Shown in pieces: positions 1-6,678 of a DNA stretch of 11,729 bases (position 1 is the stretch's first letter; every line of letters begins with the position of its first letter). The position numbers were made by a program, and so were the translations under genes. Source of the DNA: Lysobacterales bacterium CG_4_10_14_3_um_filter_64_11 (GTDB lineage: Bacteria > Pseudomonadota > Gammaproteobacteria > Xanthomonadales > Xanthomonadaceae); NCBI GenBank assembly GCA_002782905.1, contig PFJA01000274.1, positions 3,687 through 15,415 on the forward strand, written 5' to 3'. The notes below the pieces were generated by a model. It was not told the DNA's origin, did not search any database, and saw only the letters and a list, made by a program, of their open reading frames with translations.

Positions 1-208
1 TACGTTCAGCGGTGAGCAACAGGTGCACGTGGTTGGTCATCAGCACGTAGGCGTGGACGGCACAGCTATGCATGGCGCTCGCATCCCGCAGTTCGTCCAG
101 ATATCGAACGTGGTCGATCTCGGTGAAGAAGCAGGGCTGACGATCATTCCCGCGTTGAACGACATGCTGCGGCATGCCGGGCATATCGAGTCTGGGTTGA
201 CGTGGCAT
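1..208 (-). CDS. REP-associated tyrosine transposase (RAYT, Y1_Tnp family), N-terminal part, cut by the left edge
   Basis: Reading the minus strand from an ATG at 206-208 gives 69 uninterrupted residues up to the window edge. The start MPRQPRLDMPGMPQHVVQRG, then NDRQPCFF, matches the usual opening of RAYTs (a conserved P.R..PG..yHV..RGN). Residues 54-65, YVLMTNHVHLLL, hold the HUH metal-binding motif (His60-Val-His62) of Y1 single-strand DNA transposases. The catalytic Tyr would lie further on, outside the window. A GGAG at plus 214-217 sits 5 bases before the ATG as a ribosome binding site, so the start is well supported. The family cleaves and joins single-stranded DNA and is associated with dispersal of REP palindromes. 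The gene follows ribE in the same direction, with direct repeats between them. Whether the rest is intact cannot be seen. Confidence 0.88.
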   Translation of the reverse strand, partial: MPRQPRLDMPGMPQHVVQRGNDRQPCFFTEIDHVRYLDELRDASAMHSCAVHAYVLMTNHVHLLLTAER

Positions 209-213
209 GCAGG

Positions 214-217
214 CTCC
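214..217 (-). promoter_or_regulatory. Ribosome binding site of the RAYT gene
   Basis: GGAG on the minus strand, 5 bases upstream of the ATG at 206-208. It supports this start over the in-frame ATGs at codons 9 and 12. Confidence 0.55.
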
Positions 218-278
218 GGCGCGATGAAGTGCAGTCGATGGTGCGCTGGATTCCACGCATGGTCTGTAGGAAGATGTC

Positions 279-452
279 GGCACGTGGTGTAGGAAAGTTC
301 TGAAATTGTGAAAGTGCACTCTGACCCGGGTTTGGTTGTGAAAGTGCACTCTGACCCGGGTTTGGCACGTGGTGTAGGAAAGTTCTGAAATTGTGAAAGT
401 GCACTCTGACCCGGGTTTGCGGGTTTGGAAAGTGCACTCTGACTCTGGTTTG
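279..452. repeat. Direct-repeat array between ribE and the RAYT gene
   Basis: A 30-bp unit starting TTGTGAAAGTGCACTCTGAC and ending CCCGGGTTTGG occurs twice in exact tandem (306-335 and 336-365). It recurs with one changed final base at 391-420, and as a shorter divergent copy (GAAAGTGCACTCTGAC) at 428-443 followed by CTCTGGTTTG-like sequence to about 452. A larger exact 56-bp repeat, 279-334 and 364-419, offset by 85 bp, includes the unit plus a leader with CACGTGGTGTAGGAAAG. Each unit has two 8-bp palindromes, AGTGCACT and ACCCGGGT, three bases apart. GTAGGAA occurs at 266-272, 289-295 and 374-380. The position next to a RAYT suggests RAYT-linked repeats, but this is inference. The 30-bp period keeps the reading frame open on the minus strand, which creates spurious ORFs. 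Confidence 0.9.
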
Positions 453-484
453 ACCCGGGTTTGGTTTGGCCCCGGGTTTCCTCC

Positions 485-1102
485 TCAATCGCGGTTTGTA
501 GACGGGATTGCACGCGTCTGCAACAACCGCTCGACATAGCGTGCCACCACGTCCACCTCGATGTTTACTGCGCCGCCGACGGCGTTTTGCGCGAACGCAG
601 TATGGGCAATGGTGTGCGGCACCAGATTGACCTCGAAGCCAGCCTCATCGACGGCGTTGACGGTGAGGCTGACGCCGTCGATGGCAACCGATCCCTTGCT
701 GGCGATGAAACGCAGCACGTCCGATGCGGCGCTGAAGCGCCAGCGTTGCGAGCGGCCGTCATCGCTGATGCCGGCAACGTGACCAATGCCATCGACATGC
801 CCGGATACCATGTGTCCACCGAGGCGATCGCTGGCACGCAGCGCGCGTTCGAGGTTGACCGCGGTACCGACCGGCAAAGTACCGAGCGTAGTCAACGCCA
901 GAGTTTCGTTGGAGACATCGGCCGCAAACGTTTCGCCATCGAAGGCGACCACGGTTAGGCAAACACCCGAAACCGCAATGCTTTCGCCAAGCACAATATG
1001 GGCACGTTCAAGATCGGCAAAGCCGATCTGCACGCGCAGATCGCCGCCGCGCGGCTCGTGCGCCACGAGCCGGCCAACCGCCTGAATCAAACCGGTGAAC
1101 AT
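485..1102 (-). CDS. ribE: Riboflavin synthase (alpha chain type)
   Basis: Catalyses the dismutation of two 6,7-dimethyl-8-ribityllumazine molecules into riboflavin and the ribityl-diaminopyrimidine; cytosolic. The 205 residues match the usual 200-215. The two lumazine-binding repeats are visible: repeat 1 from MFTGLIQ at the N-terminus with GESIAVSGVCLTV (39-51), and repeat 2 from GGHMVSGHVDG (95-105) with KGSVAIDGVSLTV (136-148). The ATG overlaps the ribD stop codon by one base (TGATG at 1100-1104), so translation is probably coupled to ribD. The stop codon (485-487) lies immediately beside the repeat array; the last residues (about 196-205) diverge from the conserved fold and may be shaped by the insertion. 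The gene is called ribC or ribE in different species. Confidence 0.96.
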   Translation of the reverse strand: MFTGLIQAVGRLVAHEPRGGDLRVQIGFADLERAHIVLGESIAVSGVCLTVVAFDGETFAADVSNETLALTTLGTLPVGTAVNLERALRASDRLGGHMVSGHVDGIGHVAGISDDGRSQRWRFSAASDVLRFIASKGSVAIDGVSLTVNAVDEAGFEVNLVPHTIAHTAFAQNAVGGAVNIEVDVVARYVERLLQTRAIPSTNRD

Positions 1103-2211
1103 CAGGCAGCGCGCTCGGTAGTCGGCGCCAACAGCAGGCGCAGGTCGGGGCCAATCTGACGCGAATCGAGCAAGCTTAGATTCAAGCGCTCGGCCATCGT
1201 CGCCGGGTTGATGCCGGCCAGCAGCGGCTGCCCTTGATCGCCGAGAATGACCGGCGCGATATACAGCAGCAACTCATCGACCAGGCCTTCGCGCAACAGC
1301 GCGCCGCACAGTCGCGGGCCGGCTTCCACCTGTACCTCATTGACGCCACGCGCCGCCAGTTGTGCCAGTACGGCGGCCAGATCGAGGCCACCGGGCACCC
1401 GGCGCACGGCAAATCCCTGCACGCTGTCGGCGTAATCGGGCACGATGTCGTCGGCATACACCAGCACGGTCGGTGCATCGTCGGTGCGCAGGATTCGCGC
1501 CTCGGCCGGCAACCGGCCACCGCTATCGAGTACGACCCGCAATGGCCGCTCGAATGCGACGTCATCGATGCGCACGGTCAGCAGTGGATCGTCGGCACGC
1601 ACCGTGCCCGAGCCGGTGAGAATGGCGCCGCTGCGCGCACGCCACTGCTGCACATCAGCGCGCGAAGCGGCCGAAGTGATCCATTTGGATTCACCCGATG
1701 CCAGCGCGGTACGGCCATCGATGCTCATCGCCAGCTTGACGCGCAGCCACGGCCGGCTGCGTTCGATGCGGGAGAAAAAACCGCGATTGAGCGTGCGTGC
1801 GGCCGCCTCCAGCAAACCCACTTCCACCGTGATGCCCGACGCGCTGAGCGTGGAAAAGCCGCGTCCGGCGACGTGCGCAAAGGGATCGAGGGTGGCGGCC
1901 ACCACCCGCGTGATGCCAGCGGCCACTAGCGCATCGGCGCACGGTGGCGTGCGGCCATGATGGGCACAGGGTTCCAGCGTGACGTATGCGGTGGCGCCGC
2001 TGGCCGACTCTGCCGCCGCGCGCAGGGCAAACACCTCGGCATGCGGGCCGCCAGCGCGCTGATGCCAGCCCTCGCCCAACACCTGCTCACCGCGCGCAAT
2101 TACGCAGCCCACCATCGGGTTGGGCCGGGAAGTAAACGTGCCACGCTCGGCCAAGCGCAACGCGTGCGCCATGTGGACGTGGTCGATGGCGGTGAAAGCG
2201 GGGGTGTTCAT
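1102..2211 (-). CDS. ribD: Bifunctional diaminohydroxyphosphoribosylaminopyrimidine deaminase / 5-amino-6-(5-phosphoribosylamino)uracil reductase
   Basis: Performs the second and third steps of riboflavin synthesis from GTP: deamination of the pyrimidine ring, then NADPH-dependent reduction of the ribose. At 369 residues it is the normal bifunctional length. The N-terminal deaminase domain (about 10-145) has the zinc site: PHAEV (His57, Glu59 as proton shuttle) and PCAHHGRTPPC (Cys82, Cys91). The reductase domain starts near residue 153 with RPWLRVKLAMSIDGRTA and continues with GSGTVRADDPLLTVR (200-214). In the deaminase, the usual DPNP before VAGRG is DPFAH, a small variation. AGGA at plus 2217-2220 lies 5 bases before the ATG. 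It overlaps ribE by one base downstream and is separated from the upstream GNAT gene by a gap carrying a REP/BIME. Confidence 0.97.
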   Translation of the reverse strand: MNTPAFTAIDHVHMAHALRLAERGTFTSRPNPMVGCVIARGEQVLGEGWHQRAGGPHAEVFALRAAAESASGATAYVTLEPCAHHGRTPPCADALVAAGITRVVAATLDPFAHVAGRGFSTLSASGITVEVGLLEAAARTLNRGFFSRIERSRPWLRVKLAMSIDGRTALASGESKWITSAASRADVQQWRARSGAILTGSGTVRADDPLLTVRIDDVAFERPLRVVLDSGGRLPAEARILRTDDAPTVLVYADDIVPDYADSVQGFAVRRVPGGLDLAAVLAQLAARGVNEVQVEAGPRLCGALLREGLVDELLLYIAPVILGDQGQPLLAGINPATMAERLNLSLLDSRQIGPDLRLLLAPTTERAA

Positions 2212-2216
2212 TTCAG

Positions 2217-2220
2217 TCCT
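2217..2220 (-). promoter_or_regulatory. Ribosome binding site of ribD
   Basis: AGGA on the minus strand, 5 bases before the ribD ATG (2209-2211). Confidence 0.45.
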
Positions 2221-2289
2221 AGTGTAATGCGTCCGTCGGTGCGGACCGGCGGCTGAATCGCAGAATGGGTATGCGTTGCACCGATCGTT

Positions 2290-2344
2290 GCGATTCGCGC
2301 ACAGGGTGCGCTCCTACAGGGGGCGCACCCTGTGCGCGAATCGC
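2290..2344. repeat. REP/BIME-type perfect inverted repeat
   Basis: Two perfect 22-base arms (2290-2311 and 2323-2344) flank an 11-base centre. Each arm is itself a small hairpin, GCGCAC-CCT-GTGCGC on one strand. Read on the minus strand, the left arm is preceded by TGTAGGAGCGCACC, the GTAG-headed form of a REP. The other arm lacks a clear GTAG head. The whole could fold as one long cruciform or as two REP hairpins. It fills much of the 197-bp gap between the GNAT gene and ribD and may affect transcript stability or cause partial termination; there is no T-tract typical of an intrinsic terminator. Confidence 0.85.
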
Positions 2345-2408
2345 TGTTGCACGATGTTGCCGAGTGCCGCAACCCTGCAACCCGGCAACCCCCATCCGAC
2401 CCACCGCC

Positions 2409-2903
2409 TCAAGGCGACGCGGGCACGTCGGCTTGTCCAGTCTGCATCGTCATGATCGCCACCGGCTGCTCGCCCAACGCGCGCATTTCCAGCAAGCGCC
2501 AGCCGTGGCAGGCATAGAAGTCGCGGTGCTCCGGGGTGAACAAGTACAACGTCGCCACCCCGCAGCCGCGGGCATGGCTTACGGCGGCGCTGAGCAACCT
2601 CTCGCCGAGACCTCGCCGGCGCAGCGTCGGCACCACGTACAGGCTCGCCAGCCACGGGCCACGATCGGCAAACTCGGGCACGTCGTTATCGAGCAGGCTC
2701 ACCGAGCCCGCCAACGCGCCATCGACGTGCAGCACCAGCGTGGCGGGCATTGCGCGTTGCGCGGCCTGCGCCTGCAATTCCGCCTGCGCGGTAGCCAGCG
2801 ACCAGTCGCGGATCAACGCGCCCCATTGCGCGTGATGCCAGCGCGCCAGCACCGGCACGCATTCGGGCACATCGGCCAGCAAGCAGATCCGGGTGGCGCG
2901 CAT
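2409..2903 (-). CDS. GNAT-family N-acetyltransferase
   Basis: A 164-residue protein with the GNAT fold: LASLYVVPTLRRRGLGERLL around residues 85-104 holds strand beta-4 and the acetyl-CoA pyrophosphate-binding loop (RRRGLG, 95-100). A later region reading TLYLFTPEHRDFYACHGW corresponds to the C-terminal strand and the FY..hGW motif. The substrate is not known. The ATG (2901-2903) overlaps the nrdR stop by one base as TGATG, the same coupling seen at ribD/ribE; a GTG one codon earlier is possible but less likely. Its place between nrdR and ribD is a familiar Lysobacterales arrangement, from memory. Confidence 0.9.
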   Translation of the reverse strand: MRATRICLLADVPECVPVLARWHHAQWGALIRDWSLATAQAELQAQAAQRAMPATLVLHVDGALAGSVSLLDNDVPEFADRGPWLASLYVVPTLRRRGLGERLLSAAVSHARGCGVATLYLFTPEHRDFYACHGWRLLEMRALGEQPVAIMTMQTGQADVPASP

Positions 2904-3412
2904 CACTTGCTCTTGTCGACGGACTCGAGTAACGACAACTGCACGTTGTCGAGGCCCGGCAGGTCGCGTTCGAGCCGCTCGATCTCCTCACGAAATGCCT
3001 GTACATCCTCGAACTTGCGATACACCGAGGCAAAGCGCACAAACGCCACCTGATCGAGCTGCTTGAGTTCGCGCATCACATACTCGCCCACCCGCAGCGA
3101 AGGCACTTCACGCTCACCAAGCCGGCGCAGGTCATGAACGATCGCCGCCACCGCGTCATCCACCTGTTCGCCCGACACCGGCCGCTTGTGCAGCGCACGC
3201 TCGAAACTGGTTCGCAGCTTGCGCTCGTCGAACGGCTCGCGGCGGCCATCGCTCTTGACCAGGCTTGGCAGCTTCAGTTCGGCCACCTCCACCGTCGAAA
3301 AGCGTTCGCCGCAGGCCGGGCACTCACGGCGACGGCGGATGCTGGCGCCGTCTTCGCTGACCCGCGAATCGATCACCCGGGTGTCTTCGTGCTGGCAGAA
3401 GGGGCAGTGCAT
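2903..3412 (-). CDS. nrdR: Transcriptional repressor NrdR
   Basis: Zinc-finger and ATP-cone regulator that represses ribonucleotide reductase operons according to the (d)ATP level. From the ATG at 3410-3412 the protein has 169 residues, within the family range. The start MHCPFCQHEDTRVIDSR with CPAC at 31-34 gives the four zinc ligands (Cys3, Cys6, Cys31, Cys34). An Arg run (SIRRRRECPACGERF) and the ATP-cone (about 49-139, LVKSDGRREPFDERKL onward) follow. The frame stays open 25 codons upstream, but homology begins at MHCPFC, so the later ATG is chosen; no strong ribosome binding site precedes it. It lies 96 bp downstream of glyA. No NrdR box is evident here. Confidence 0.96.
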   Translation of the reverse strand: MHCPFCQHEDTRVIDSRVSEDGASIRRRRECPACGERFSTVEVAELKLPSLVKSDGRREPFDERKLRTSFERALHKRPVSGEQVDDAVAAIVHDLRRLGEREVPSLRVGEYVMRELKQLDQVAFVRFASVYRKFEDVQAFREEIERLERDLPGLDNVQLSLLESVDKSK

Positions 3413-3508
3413 CAGCGGTACATGCTCGCAATGAACGAGGAACGCGCGAAGTTGGGATGCAGTGGCAGGCTCGCTGCACCGTGGCAACGGGGCCCGGGAC
3501 CCGGTCGC

Positions 3509-4759
3509 CTAGCCATATACCGGCAGCCTGCGGCACTGCGCCATCGCCACGTCGCGGGCACGCGCAATCACGGCGTCATCCGCGGGCGCGTCGAGCACAT
3601 CGGCGATGGCGTTGGCCAGCTCGATGCAATCGGCTTCGTTGTAGCCGCGCGTGGTCACCGCCGGGGTGCCCAAGCGCAAACCGCTGGTGACGAACGGCGA
3701 GCGCGGATCGTTCGGCACCGCGTTCTTGTTGACCGTGATGTGCGCCCGGCCAAGCGCCGCCTCGGCGTCCTTGCCGGTCAGTTCGCGGCCGATCAGATCA
3801 AGCAGCAACAAATGGTTGTCGGTACCGCCGGACACCACCTTGTAGCCGCGCGCCATCAGCGTTTTCGCCATCGCCCGGGCGTTGTTCACCACCTGCTGCT
3901 GGTAAGTGGTGAAGGCCGGCTCCAGCGCTTCCTTGAAGGCCACCGCCTTGGCCGCGATCACATGCATCAACGGGCCGCCCTGGGTGCCGGGGAACACCAA
4001 CGACTGCAACTTTTTCTCCAGCGCCTCGTTGCTGCGCGCCAGGATAATGCCGCCGCGCGGGCCGCGCAGGGTCTTGTGGGTGGTCGAGGTGACCACATCG
4101 GCATGCGGCAGCGGGCTCGGATACACGCCCGCCGCGACCAACCCTGCCACATGCGCCATATCGACGAAGAAGTACGCATCCACCGACTTGGCGATCGCCG
4201 CCATGCGCGCCCAATCGATCACCCGCGAATAGGCGCTGAAACCACCGACCAGCATTTTCGGCCGGTGCTCGGCGGCGAGGCGTTCGATTTGATCATAATC
4301 GATCAAGCCATCGCCATCGACGCCGTACTGCACCGCGTTGAACAGCTTGCCACTGAAATTGACCTTGGCGCCATGGGTGAGGTGGCCGCCGTGCGCCAGA
4401 CTCATGCCGAGGATGGTATCGCCCGGTTGCAGCAGCGCCAGATACACCGCCGCATTCGCCTGCGACCCCGAATGCGGTTGCACATTGGCATAGTCGGCAG
4501 CGAACAACTGCTTGACCCGCTCGATGGCGAGGCGCTCGGCGACATCCACGTATTCGCAACCGCCGTAGTAACGCTTGCCCGGATAGCCCTCGGCGTACTT
4601 GTTGGTGAGCACGCTGCCCTGCGCTTCGAGCACCCGTGGACTGGCGTAGTTCTCCGACGCGATCAGTTCGACATGATCCTCCTGCCGCTGCCGCTCGGCA
4701 GCGATCGCCACCGCCAGTTCATCGTCATAACCGGCAATCTGCATCTGGCGCGCAAACAT
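3509..4759 (-). CDS. glyA: Serine hydroxymethyltransferase
   Basis: PLP enzyme that interconverts serine plus tetrahydrofolate with glycine plus 5,10-methylene-tetrahydrofolate, a main source of one-carbon units; cytosolic. Its 416 residues are the standard length. The PLP lysine is Lys229 in TSTTHKTLRGPRGG (225-238). Other conserved parts are LIASENYASPRVLEAQGS (32-49), KYAEGYPGKRYYGG (54-67), PHSGSQAN (95-102), and DMAHVAGLVAAG (200-211). GAGG at plus 4765-4768, 5 bases before the ATG, supports the start. creD lies upstream on the same strand, 93 bp away, with a REP-like hairpin between; nrdR follows. Co-occurrence with nrdR and the rib genes is a conserved neighbourhood rather than one pathway. 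Confidence 0.98.
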   Translation of the reverse strand: MFARQMQIAGYDDELAVAIAAERQRQEDHVELIASENYASPRVLEAQGSVLTNKYAEGYPGKRYYGGCEYVDVAERLAIERVKQLFAADYANVQPHSGSQANAAVYLALLQPGDTILGMSLAHGGHLTHGAKVNFSGKLFNAVQYGVDGDGLIDYDQIERLAAEHRPKMLVGGFSAYSRVIDWARMAAIAKSVDAYFFVDMAHVAGLVAAGVYPSPLPHADVVTSTTHKTLRGPRGGIILARSNEALEKKLQSLVFPGTQGGPLMHVIAAKAVAFKEALEPAFTTYQQQVVNNARAMAKTLMARGYKVVSGGTDNHLLLLDLIGRELTGKDAEAALGRAHITVNKNAVPNDPRSPFVTSGLRLGTPAVTTRGYNEADCIELANAIADVLDAPADDAVIARARDVAMAQCRRLPVYG

Positions 4760-4764
4760 GGTGA

Positions 4765-4768
4765 CCTC
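4765..4768 (-). promoter_or_regulatory. Ribosome binding site of glyA
   Basis: GAGG on the minus strand, 5 bases before the glyA ATG (4757-4759). Confidence 0.45.
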
Positions 4769-4791
4769 GTCAGGGGGAATGACCGCCGATT

Positions 4792-4823
4792 GTAGCCCGG
4801 ATCAGGCCGCAGGCCGTGATCCG
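4792..4823. repeat. REP-like hairpin between creD and glyA
   Basis: On the plus strand GTAGCCCGGATCA (4792-4804) begins with a GTAG head. The stem pairs CGGATCA (4798-4804) with TGATCCG (4817-4823), and GGCC (4805-4808) with GGCC (4812-4815), around a GCA loop with a single bulged G. This is the form of a GTAG-type REP. It is in the 93-bp leader of glyA and could influence read-through from creD or mRNA stability. Confidence 0.65.
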
Positions 4824-4852
4824 CGGTGGCGCGCTGGGCACACTGATTACGC

Positions 4853-6205
4853 TCATCCCGGTCGCCCGGTTGCATTGAGCCGATACCAATCCAGGCGCCG
4901 GGTCAGCAGCATCACCGTCGTGAGCGCTGCAAACAGGGCCAGCGCGCCGATCAGCAGGGCGTAGTCCTCCGATTGCAGCAGCCCGAACAACAGGCCGAAC
5001 AGCAATCCCAGCAAACCGGCAAACCCCAGCGCGCGCCGTCGGCTGCCGAGTACGCCACCCATGTAGGTGGCGATCAGCACGATGCATGCAACGGCGGCAA
5101 GGCCGTAAGCCGGGCCGAAGCCGAGATGCTCGGACAGCGCCAACAGCAAGAGGAAGAAGATCGCCAGCGCCAGTCCGCTGAGGCCGTATTGCAGCGGGTG
5201 AACCGCCACCCCCTTGAGCACTTCGATGAAGAACACCGCGCCGAACACCAGCACCAGAAACAGCAATGCGTACTTCATCGCGCGATCGGTCTTCAGGTAG
5301 CGATCCACCGGATCGACCAGCGCCACCGCGAACGCCGCGTTTTCCATGCCCGGACAGCGCGCCCCAGCCAGCGGACATTCCTGCACCGCGCCATGCGCCT
5401 GGCTGGACAGCCGCGACAGCGCCCACTGCGCGCGAAAGCCGTGCTCATTGATCTCCGGCGCCTGCGGCAGATAATTGCCCTGGAAACCCGGATGCGGCCA
5501 ATCGGCGCGCACCGTGATCTGCGTCTCGCCGCCCACCGGCACCCAGCTCAGCCGTTCGCTGCCGCTCAGTTCGAGTGTGCCCCCGAGGTGCAGCGCGTCA
5601 CCCGCGTGCAATCGCGCCAACTGCGTTGCCGACAGAGGCAAGCGCACGCCCTCTGGCAGCCAGGCGATGCCGGTTCCCGGTTCGACACCCAATTCCTCGC
5701 CAGCCAGCGCCAGTGCGATGTGGCCGATGCCGCGATTGTCGCCGAGGCCCAGCACGAAATCGGCGGCAATGATCTTCGACGACAAACGTTGCTCGTCCAG
5801 CACCGGGGGCGCCGGCCACACGAAATCGGCGGTGAGCTCGGCAGCGTCGTGATACAGCATCGCGCTGAACAGGCCGCGATGCCGCGTCTCGGTGCGCAGC
5901 GTGTTGTGCATCGCCAACCGTTCCGGCGCGATCACCCGCACATCCACTCGACGCAAGTCCTCAACCGCCTCGCGCTCCATCCCATTGGTCACGATCTTGC
6001 GCCGTACCCGCACCACTTCCTCGAGCTGCACCCGCAGCAACGGCCCGACCAGCCGCTGCTCGCGGCTGGACGAGCCCGCAATCTCGGCCCGCACGGCATC
6101 CGCCCGCTGCTGCCGCTCCTGCACCAGCCCGCGCAGCATCAGCAGCGGAATCAGCAACACCAACGTCAGCACCCCGATCAGCAACACCTTCCAGCCATAC
6201 CGCAT
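4853..6205 (-). CDS. creD: Inner membrane protein CreD
   Basis: A 450-residue protein, the same length as Escherichia coli CreD. An N-terminal membrane segment (about 5-25, KVLLIGVLTLVLLIPLLML) anchors a large periplasmic domain. From residue 307 come five hydrophobic segments (roughly 311-330, 341-358, 365-385, 392-411, 415-434). The signature segments VDPVDRYLKTDRAMKYALLF, LSEHLGF and LLQSEDYALLIG, and the ending LLTRRLDWYRL, are typical of the family. AGGAG at plus 6212-6216, 6 bases before the ATG at 6203-6205, fixes the start; an upstream in-frame ATG would add 76 residues without homology. CreD belongs to the CreBC regulon in enterics and is linked to envelope integrity and beta-lactam response; no creB or creC is seen here. 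Two close cysteines (ECPLAGARC) in the periplasmic part could form a disulfide. Confidence 0.94.
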   Translation of the reverse strand: MRYGWKVLLIGVLTLVLLIPLLMLRGLVQERQQRADAVRAEIAGSSSREQRLVGPLLRVQLEEVVRVRRKIVTNGMEREAVEDLRRVDVRVIAPERLAMHNTLRTETRHRGLFSAMLYHDAAELTADFVWPAPPVLDEQRLSSKIIAADFVLGLGDNRGIGHIALALAGEELGVEPGTGIAWLPEGVRLPLSATQLARLHAGDALHLGGTLELSGSERLSWVPVGGETQITVRADWPHPGFQGNYLPQAPEINEHGFRAQWALSRLSSQAHGAVQECPLAGARCPGMENAAFAVALVDPVDRYLKTDRAMKYALLFLVLVFGAVFFIEVLKGVAVHPLQYGLSGLALAIFFLLLLALSEHLGFGPAYGLAAVACIVLIATYMGGVLGSRRRALGFAGLLGLLFGLLFGLLQSEDYALLIGALALFAALTTVMLLTRRLDWYRLNATGRPG

Positions 6206-6211
6206 CGCCCG

Positions 6212-6216
6212 CTCCT
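6212..6216 (-). promoter_or_regulatory. Ribosome binding site that decides the creD start
   Basis: AGGAG on the minus strand, 6 bases before the ATG at 6203-6205. The longer frame opening at 6433 has no comparable site and no membrane-protein homology in the added part. Confidence 0.65.
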
Positions 6217-6309
6217 GTCCGGCGCCATCGGCGTCGTTGTGAATCGCTATTGAAAACGGCAATTGCGGCGAAATGCGGGCGCGCTGTGGCGATTCTCGGG
6301 TAGTGCGCC

Positions 6310-6678
6310 ATGCGTCCGCAACGGTATCTGGCTCACGCCCGCAGCCAAATCGGTGTATCTGGACGGCAAGCCGGCAACAGCGCATTGTGTCCCATTGCCT
6401 GGCGGCAAGGCCGCGCGTTAAACCGAACCCCACCGGTTAGCTTCGGTCGCAAGGGCTTCCGGTTTTTCTTCTACTCCAATGAGGAAAGCCCGCGCGAACC
6501 CCTGCCTGTGCATATAAAGAAAAACGCCGTTGAGGCGAAATTCTGGCTGCGCCCCGACGTGCACATCGCCTACAACGACGGCTTCAACGCCAAGACGCTG
6601 AACGACCTTCTGGTCATCGTCGAGCAGCATCGCGACCAGATCGAGAGGGCCTGCAATGAGTTCTTCAGTGAACGCTGA
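6310..6678 (+). CDS. DUF4160 domain protein, start uncertain
   Basis: The conserved part covers residues about 43-119 of this frame: VSFGRKGFRFFFYSNEES, EAKFWLRPDVHIAYNDGF and the helix NDLLVIVEQHRDQIERACNEFF, all typical of the DUF4160 family. Family members usually start with MPTV.. a few residues before GFRFFFYSNE; here that place reads TPPVSFGRKG, with no ATG, GTG or TTG. The nearest in-frame starts are a TTG at 6385 and the ATG at 6310, and the 42 residues in between look non-homologous. The family's PPHIHV segment is PLPVHIKK here (His68 kept, the other His replaced by Pro). It overlaps the DUF2442 gene by 23 bases. DUF4160/DUF2442 pairs are common in bacteria and have been proposed to be toxin-antitoxin-like, but function is unproven. 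It may be a decaying gene that has lost its start. Confidence 0.72.
   Translation: MRPQRYLAHARSQIGVSGRQAGNSALCPIAWRQGRALNRTPPVSFGRKGFRFFFYSNEESPREPLPVHIKKNAVEAKFWLRPDVHIAYNDGFNAKTLNDLLVIVEQHRDQIERACNEFFSER

Noticed and set aside
279..452. CRISPR array
   Set aside because: Two units are directly abutting, with no regular unique spacers, and no cas gene is present.
40..537. Minus-strand frames through the repeats, giving peptides with repeating NPGQSALSQ or KPGSECTFT
   Set aside because: The 30-bp repeat is a multiple of three and lacks stops, so frames stay open by chance; one overlaps ribE and the RAYT gene in other frames.
3413..3487. 25-residue N-terminal extension of NrdR
   Set aside because: The family starts at MHCPFC; the extra residues have no family support.
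3413..3508. Possible terminator or regulatory site between glyA and nrdR
   Set aside because: A GC-rich stretch (GGGGCCCGGGACCC) is present, but no convincing stem with T-tract; nothing supported.
3134..4795. Long plus-strand open frame (553 codons) across nrdR and glyA
   Set aside because: It lies antisense to two certain genes, has a His/Arg/Gln-rich composition typical of a GC-rich shadow frame, and shows no domain.
4973..6253. Plus-strand open frame of 426 codons opposite creD
   Set aside because: Antisense to a clear CreD gene; Gln/His/Arg-rich with no recognisable motif.
6206..6433. 76-residue N-terminal extension of CreD
   Set aside because: The internal ATG at 6205 has a strong AGGAG and begins the typical membrane segment; the extension has no homology.
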